Shown here in pieces: positions 54,401-56,860 of a stretch of DNA of 56,860 bases; the stretch's first letter is position 1; every line of letters begins with the position of its first letter. Made by a program: the position numbers and the translations under genes. The stretch is taken from contig JH152823.1 of assembly GCA_000226015.1 (NCBI GenBank), positions 474,468 through 531,327 on the forward strand. The letters are read 5' to 3'. The notes under the pieces are model-generated. The model was not told the origin of the DNA. It searched no databases and saw nothing but the letters and a program-made list of their open reading frames with translations. Source of the DNA: Mnemiopsis leidyi (lineage: Eukaryota; Ctenophora; Tentaculata; Lobata; Bolinopsidae).

Positions 54401-56860
54401 AAGCTGATTTCCTTTACACCGACCTTGCCTGGAATTTACATTCTGAACCTGCTAGCTGGTCGAAATCAACTTCCTGGATTTCCCATCACAATAGAAATAA
54501 CGGCAAGGGAAGCCTTGCCTTCTAGAGCAATCAAGTCAGAGAAGAAGAAAGAAGAAATAACCATCTTTACAGACCAAGAAGTGGTGCTCCCCATCAACGT
54601 GTTTGAAGCAGAGAAGTTAACAGCAAGTTGCATCAATATGGAAACGTCAATGCCTGATAAAGTTGAGGTATTGGGCGGTCGAGACATGATAACCTCCGTA
54701 GTGATCAAACCAAATGGCCCTGGAAGACATCTTGCTAACATCTTTATCGGACAAAATAAAATTCCTGAATCCCCAATTATGTTTACAGTACGTCCTACTT
54801 CAGCAAGGAAGAAGTCACGGAAATCCAAGAAACCACAAGTTGTCTTGCAGATTTTGGGGGAAGGAGATTCCTCAAACGATGAGATAAGCCTCCAAGCCGG
54901 TGTTGATCATGAAGAAGTTGTGGTAGACACCCCTGAACTTGGAACAAAAGACGCTGTCTTAACTGGTTCTCCTTCCTTTGAAAAATTCAGCGATTTACTA
55001 CAATGGGATTCCGATGGAGATTTCACGGATTTGGCTTCGGCAGAAAGAGATGTAGCTATTTTATCAGACCTCAAAATGCTCGGTACAATCGAAAAACCCG
55101 TTGATGTTATTGGCGAAATCAATATAGACTGGGAGGAGCCGCCACAAATAGAGCTGATTTGTGATTCTGAGTCAGTTGATTCCTCTGACGAAGACGTGCC
55201 ACTAGCAGAGGAGGATGTTAAGATTAAAGCTGACATTTTTCCTGAAAAACTTAAGACACCAAAGATTCTTGATAAAAAGAATGTTGTTGACAAACAAGAC
55301 CTTATATGTGATTCTGAATCAGTCGACTCCTCAGTTGAAGATGTTCCACTGGTAGAGGAGGATCTTAAAATAAAAGCGCCACAAATCGGTAAAAAACAGA
55401 ATGTTACTGACAAAAAGCAGATTTTCTGTGATTCTGTGTTTATTGATTCATCCGATGAAGAGCTACCAATTGTTGAAGAAGACCATGAAATTAAAGCTGA
55501 AAGAGCCCCAAAAAGACTGAAAATACGTCCAGAAGATTCCACTCTCCAAGATTATGATTCGTTAAGCAATAGAAATATCTTTGCTGCTCCCGGAGTTCCT
55601 CGTTTAAAAAGTGACGGCAGTCTATTTGGCGCTGATGGTGACCATATTTTGGATAAACGATCAAAACCACTCAAAGCAATAATAAGCGATATGGATGGAA
55701 ACCCGGTTGTTGACAAGAACCGATGCCTACTTAGTGAAAGTGGCTCTCCAATGATAGGGCCAGATGGTAGAAACATCAAACTTGGACAAGGAAGGTATGG
55801 CCCTATTGTTGGTCCGACAAGAAATGTCTATAAGCCGAATGGTTCATTAGTTAAAGGTGCTGACGGAAAACCCCTCGTGGTTGGTATCGATGAAAATGAT
55901 TTTGTGATCATCAGTAAGTTAGGCCATCTTGTTGGCCCTGACGGCCAAATTCTGCTGGACGAGAATAAGAGACCGGTTCCTTGCAGTATGAATGCCTTTG
56001 CTGGCCACCGTGGCAAACTCTATAGAGCTGATGGTACACCTATTACTGGTTTAGGAGGATATGGTCCACTATTTTCAAGTCTTGACAAAAACAATATTCC
56101 AAAGATTGATAGATTTGGTCATTTTGTTGGGAAAAAGGGAAAGGCGTTGAAAGATAGTGATTGCAATTTGATCATTGCTGGCTACATGCCTTACGTGAGT
56201 AAAAACAATATTGTACTGATGCCTAATGGCACTCCATTGTTGAGCAAAAATGGCAATCTCAAAGTTGCGAATGTCAATAAAAATGGATATCCAGTAGTAA
56301 ACAGTAGCAAATGTGTCCTTGACCAACAAAATCAAACTATCCTTGGAAAAGATGATGAGCCAATCGTAATATCCAATCAGTTCACCTCGCTGTCGGAATA
56401 TAAACCTCTCATGGCTGGTTTAGGGCAGCCTGTTGCACCCGAAGGCTTAAAAGTTCATTCTACATTCATAGAAGTTCCTACCAAGGATATGTTTGTTGAT
56501 CAAAATGTGACGGTTGAGATGGAGAGAAAGCAAGACCTGCAAGAAGTGCTTTCTGTTGGTCGTGACAATTCAAGACCGAAGCTCATGGCTGGTATGGGAC
56601 CTTTCGAGGCACCAAAGTCTTTGGATGATGAGCCTGTGATGCCTGAGGAAGAGGACGAAAAGGTTGGTGGTCCTGGAGTACCCGAAGAACAGAAAGATCC
56701 TGTCAGGCGTCCAGATGTGACTGCTGTCAGTCAAAGACCTGATGTTGGAGGACCACCTGGAGCCTTGAAACCTGGTGACAGAGCACGTTTGCCGGCCAGT
56801 GTTGCGGTAAAAGAAGACAAACCAAGACGCAGGAAGAGGTTCATAAGGCCTGGTGTCTCT
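45404..56860 (+). CDS. Giant intronless filamin-like multi-Ig protein, 5' complete, truncated by the window end
   Basis: One frame is open from the ATG at 45404 to the last base: 3,819 codons, no stop and no need for an intron. Domain order: winged-helix-like (residues 4-72); charged unstructured linker (73-275); filamin-type Ig modules (about 278-2501); acidic unstructured segment (2510-2715); further Ig-like modules (2719-3139); basic patch ARKKSRKSKK; acidic repeats (3251-3366); Gly/Asp-rich repeats (about 3396-3650); Pro-rich tail with PRRRKRF. Ig modules are recognised by the filamin ending (PGxYxxxV then xxSPxxFxV, for example SPFKFRV, SPMSFLVEGE). No CH actin-binding domain is seen, unlike true filamins. 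ATG 45404 is chosen because TGA lies in frame at 45365. A good acceptor-like tract ends at 45491, but using it would cut away half of the winged helix. It is probably an intracellular scaffold. Two basic clusters and the winged helix leave a nuclear role open. Confidence 0.85.
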   Translation, partial: MSKSELTIKQDVFTYLLQSKSVSLSSLSSALPHISRETLQQTVEELLLNGDLVREEDALVITDQGVNTLGQFFTKLPSQPLITRERREDGTTVITETRVTSSSVDEEEERKPLSYTIGSTLRKEKIKTSFSSHAHDTVLKQRVVSTLQEQTSKRRKYEVQTVHVDPFSGEAPQSSSSLDHPFTSGDLDLPEEDYGFTPVRLSKPLAKINLPSVERDADRRSTEGFRIDTASLAGEESDSEAGEIGPHSDIMMTEEYQDNNFGFSTVKFTKPLHRMTLPEIAQCVLLTVPNFTRCDLKPGKTIRFPIEFESECNLDDLECICIHEESNETINVIVIQSEDQLTLFEVSFTVSQPGKHLLFIRKLGIDVKSSPFKFRVKPLRGAEACFLILQPSGQYFKLSKCELTFQMDTSNAGEGAPSAIIECPSGTEHNLVPVQIEQPRGASFSYKPKDNGIYTLTVYYDGVVIPDCPREIRISGVSKTQRSSVRFPDLKKTKIFSNQILKLPIQGSVEDLSLVVITCTHLDLQRDVPVLIDRTSPSKILATFTPGNGGNYALNIMIKDEHVQQSPMSFLVEGEVYDNQCVFKAQSTGQVFRLKKGIIEFKVENKFPDKNLDLKGQAKLPSGGNVDLKAFPTNLNNVFLFSFCPTETGRHEFNVWNHGRRINESPRVVKISAVAKRRDQRLLPKYQGTTIVDGKSICVSYDLEGVPKEEITVLCVGPDENVIDVNSKYSDSGLDLLFVPSKPGRYFFKKLTWGSRPIASLTLQVTFLEGRLQRTMKEADDPKPLMAGLAAPYEPSSLEPVPRYTGPPSVQDGKISVVFDVADIPQEQMIVACMDPDMNICPVKISFCENAVSLTIQPHKSGIYAFGMVRWGRHLMSPFQLNVKFFESEICCTMTLLQVSPEVSKSSIQFPDICGVNMSQNNRLTLPVQGTKEELQNLTISCTDLDQYTDVEVSIDKSDPLKYVVNFVPPKGGHYVINLTLDGQHVPFSPIYLLVEDEVLDDQCVFKSQASDQVFRLNKGIIEFEVVNKLPDKGCDIVAEIEPPSGKTEILNAFPTELNGVFLFSFCPSESGKHEITVMNEGRPISSGPRIVNIPSIVVQKADEARSLVPQCRGPPSITGDSVVIAFDANGVPKKDFVVQCFGPMSDAFPMEIRYSSMTVTLSFKPIAPGHYTFDNICYGAKMLNAFCVKVQFSGFQLSGAEIVPEDLSVTSAIASVPASKDAPLPRYVGPPVVDGGNVTIKFNTAGCDRMEFKAVCLNPEMNVFPVTTSYTTSTVCLTLKPDLPGIYGFGMIRWGHTPMPSFQLDVKFIGKELYCTTIMVQSTEEQSESSIQFPDVSGMEIPQNQTLRLPVQGTREDLEKLVITCSHIDLWTDIEILVDKTNPVKYFVTFSPDKGGNYVINLMMNGKHVALSPIYLFVEGEIDDTSSPMSLDKASTTSRSEVKLPSYLGPPIVEGRNVVVRFGVEGLSRETIEVLCYDPDFEVLPVEMKFTENMLCMIITPTKTGSYTFSKMNWGSHALSPFTLNVRLIGKRVNCHMAIAPASKTSKKPPVSIRFADISSVDIDSSTILKIPVAGSKEEMMNIEVTCCHVDLDRAVPVSLDRTDPTKATATVAPGNGGHYILNVMLNNEHVPTSPMKFFVKGELHDDRCAFKPLPNGQVFRMQHGVLQFEVEVKDPDLECKLTGEVKLPSGDVTPLKALSTENVNIFLFTLRPTEGGCHEFSIRNNGRPLKDSPKIVDITSFMLQPVKQLSLPRYQGPPLVDNNVVSLPFDISTVPKEDVNVVCLDPDSQPMETSAQYSDSTLKVIVTPQKPGIHVVNILWGPHQLPTLHMLVRFKQTRIERIEVKPVEDPAPLMAGLSAPRRPDGMFDSVKHHPESRPLAQEGSVTVRFPDLSNKPISSNQVIRFPIQGSESELNNLAVHCIHHDLERAIPVSLDKSDPIQLIATVTPGNGGNYSLSFLLGEKHVQKSPMNFFVDGEIYDDQCVFKPQLNGQIFSLNDDVVEFEVENKFPARKTELLAKAKLPSETTVVLQSTKLTDTICLFSLRPNENGKHEFNVWNKGRLIPDSPCVIDISAVSRKDEPVLKFLGSPFVQNDSVVIRFDKEELKDGVLSTKCYDPDSNEVPVDIKLSAPTTVDMILTPHKPGKYTFFDVLYGSNPMPSFCLDVVFIENRLVCPAMEIDERIEEKAYARYPSAKDKQLTLLPKYTGPPTVEGGKVLITFDVRNIPWQNLTGCCLGPDNLNGTWNIKSSKDDVKICLTPDKEGRYTFANLRWGILPMPSFNLNVKFNRDRLTCSVPVPPDEPKTNITNIQFPDFSQTKIPSNQILTLPLEGSEEELQNLEICCTNLELNEVVPVTLQKSGPTKLMASLTLQNSGTFVISFLLGDNHVYQSPMTFFVVDDKDKDVSGDMPRYRGPPTVINRSVFLSFDFEKTPSGRLELSCIGPNNRVYTVNQKQTQSGISLSLNPDLPGEYTLKDMIWRETPLPIIISLQVYFTDNEVSECDALLKSLEPEHIKAGKRPLIDGVYDSAKRTKADSLEEKIDDYVMISDLAMEVESISSSDESDKDFDAELGDSNIAFSYYEPAYVKRPAKDDNKLKIKRIKSYIESEAVEPSDSDLSLDEIEDQGKVASNNRSDGFAEPDGIPLMAGLTFDLGPKGISLESKTHLRQKEAPMILQHPYGKFEVTDEVTLDVEETISPLVNEYEFGPENQMSKIPLLAQPPFIKNSVAILEISSPSFKVLEFCCIGPDDQDIDCSKQQKDGKEYVLIEVRLSGSYFIYTIHNDKLLGDPIILNVCILENKVLHAVQEARCPVLQVLPKVSKNEILLVLDLPPDVDSSNFIAICKSPLFEMVPAEVLKDEKDKLHVRVTPRESGQHTICLVQRSKPVTTLIVDVIFDDKIVASNIKEPRKISLPIKKTVSYPPLISPSFGLKLSCSQNESCLLTTEDNRLFYFDGVDFSMPFHVKEIPFETISVSVVGPSNSVIPAKVCRTKVKQDRSAKLISFTPTLPGIYILNLLAGRNQLPGFPITIEITAREALPSRAIKSEKKKEEITIFTDQEVVLPINVFEAEKLTASCINMETSMPDKVEVLGGRDMITSVVIKPNGPGRHLANIFIGQNKIPESPIMFTVRPTSARKKSRKSKKPQVVLQILGEGDSSNDEISLQAGVDHEEVVVDTPELGTKDAVLTGSPSFEKFSDLLQWDSDGDFTDLASAERDVAILSDLKMLGTIEKPVDVIGEINIDWEEPPQIELICDSESVDSSDEDVPLAEEDVKIKADIFPEKLKTPKILDKKNVVDKQDLICDSESVDSSVEDVPLVEEDLKIKAPQIGKKQNVTDKKQIFCDSVFIDSSDEELPIVEEDHEIKAERAPKRLKIRPEDSTLQDYDSLSNRNIFAAPGVPRLKSDGSLFGADGDHILDKRSKPLKAIISDMDGNPVVDKNRCLLSESGSPMIGPDGRNIKLGQGRYGPIVGPTRNVYKPNGSLVKGADGKPLVVGIDENDFVIISKLGHLVGPDGQILLDENKRPVPCSMNAFAGHRGKLYRADGTPITGLGGYGPLFSSLDKNNIPKIDRFGHFVGKKGKALKDSDCNLIIAGYMPYVSKNNIVLMPNGTPLLSKNGNLKVANVNKNGYPVVNSSKCVLDQQNQTILGKDDEPIVISNQFTSLSEYKPLMAGLGQPVAPEGLKVHSTFIEVPTKDMFVDQNVTVEMERKQDLQEVLSVGRDNSRPKLMAGMGPFEAPKSLDDEPVMPEEEDEKVGGPGVPEEQKDPVRRPDVTAVSQRPDVGGPPGALKPGDRARLPASVAVKEDKPRRRKRFIRPGVS
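45413..45620 (+). other. Winged-helix-like N-terminal domain of the giant ORF
   Basis: Residues 4-72 read as helix 1 (KQDVFTYLLQSK), helix 2 (LSSLSSAL), helix 3 (SRETLQQTVEELLLNGDLV) and a wing (REEDALVITDQG), then a closing helix. This matches the general layout of winged helix-turn-helix domains, where a hydrophobic helix 3 is followed by Leu-Val and a short beta wing ending in TxxG. The assignment is by pattern only. Such folds bind nucleic acids or act as protein-protein modules. Confidence 0.45.
46850..52906 (+). repeat. Protein-level array of three filamin-like module classes (A, B, C)
   Basis: Class A (six copies: 46850, 48119, 49388, 50063, 51062, 52328) has IQFPD, LP(I/V)QG, GNGGxY and SP(M/I). 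Class B (four copies: 47138, 48401, 50339, 51347) starts DDQCVFK, has VFRLxxG, LPSG, FLFS and GxHEF. Class C (nine copies: 47446, 47798, 48725, 49070, 49730, 50654, 51650, 52007, 52625) starts (R/K)YxGPP, has FD in strand two, PG(I/K)Y and a WG turn. Order along the protein is A-B-C, C-A-B-C, C-A, C-A-B-C, A-B-C, C-A-C, so A-B-C or C-A sets were duplicated as blocks. Each module is about 85-100 residues. Confidence 0.75.
55154..55500 (+). repeat. Acidic DSES-DSSDE protein repeat, three copies
   Basis: Copies start at 55154, 55301 and 55421 (spacing 49 and 40 residues). Each has the pattern (I/F)CDS(E/V), DSS(D/V)E(D/E), P(L/I)xEED and KIKA or EIKA. Ser followed by acidic residues at +1 to +3 fits casein kinase 2 sites, which would make the segment highly charged. 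On the opposite strand this produces a Ser-rich 211-codon open frame (54907-55542) that is only a shadow. Confidence 0.8.
55590..56370 (+). repeat. Gly/Asp-rich GPDG-type repeat domain of the giant ORF
   Basis: About 260 residues with recurring short units of the kind (S/A)DG, GPDG, PNG, and P(I/L/V)xxxxG at irregular spacing (for example MIGPDGRNIK, LVGPDGQILL, YRADGTPITG, LMPNGTPLL). Each looks like a beta hairpin with a DG or NG turn. It resembles no domain I can name. It may form a beta-solenoid or a stack of hairpins. Confidence 0.65.

Larger units (their letters stand above)
47750..56605 (+). repeat. PLMAGL short motif, five dispersed copies
   Basis: The motif occurs at 47750-47779 (KPLMAGLAAP), 50960-50989 (APLMAGLSAP), 53336-53353 (PLMAGL), 56402-56431 (KPLMAGLGQP) and 56576-56605 (PKLMAGMGPF). 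A weak relative (KRPLIDGVYD) occurs near 52960. All lie in linkers between folded modules or in unstructured segments, never inside an Ig module. This is what is expected of a linear binding motif. Confidence 0.8.

Noticed and set aside
54907..55542. A 211-codon minus-strand frame rich in Ser and Thr
   Set aside because: It is the reverse complement of the acidic repeat region of the giant ORF. Asp/Glu codons read backwards give Ser/Leu/Phe-type codons, so its length follows from that composition.

Overview
The window is nuclear DNA of an animal. Coding sequence is split by GT-AG introns, genes are nested in introns on the opposite strand, and the products are animal cytoskeletal, receptor and secreted protein families. 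The intron and intergenic DNA is AT-rich with many small tandem repeats. I cannot name the species. The divergent proteins would suit a cnidarian, ctenophore or other early-branching animal, but nothing in the window proves this. There are no bacterial features, no CRISPR array, and no tRNA or rRNA that I can support.

Layout. (1) 1-4613 is non-coding and holds short tandem repeats around 700-930. (2) 4614-34568 (+) is a spectrin-superfamily actin-binding linker (spectraplakin/nesprin-like). I traced 23 exons by splice sites and reading phase: two calponin-homology domains, then about 1,000 residues of spectrin-like helices, 1,278 residues in all. Its 3' end is unresolved. (3) Two genes lie antisense inside its two largest introns. 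One is a three-exon rhodopsin-type GPCR (11641-13020, -). The other is a five-exon secreted protein (17321-18672, -) that looks like a matrix metalloproteinase whose zinc ligands have all been replaced. (4) 18.7-25.2 kb is a long intronic stretch without recognisable genes and with hints of a very diverged repeat of about 0.5 kb. (5) 34569-45275 is about 10.7 kb of AT-rich spacer. (6) 45404-56860 (+) is one uninterrupted reading frame of 3,819 codons that runs off the window end.

The giant ORF is the main find. A TATA box precedes it, and there is no intron in at least 11.4 kb although its neighbour is split into small exons. It encodes a winged-helix-like N-terminus and a long chain of filamin-type Ig modules. 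At least three module classes occur in a recurring order: A; B; and C, which carries a GPP signature. A short PLMAGL motif is repeated five times, followed by an acidic DSES/DSSDE repeat and a Gly/Asp-rich 'GPDG' repeat domain. I do not recognise this architecture as any named family.

The genes are not an operon. Two of them (linker and giant filamin-like protein) are probably large scaffold proteins, while the nested receptor and secreted pseudoprotease look independent. Two separate short tandem triplications sit exactly across exon boundaries, one over a splice donor (period 34) and one over a splice acceptor (period 57).
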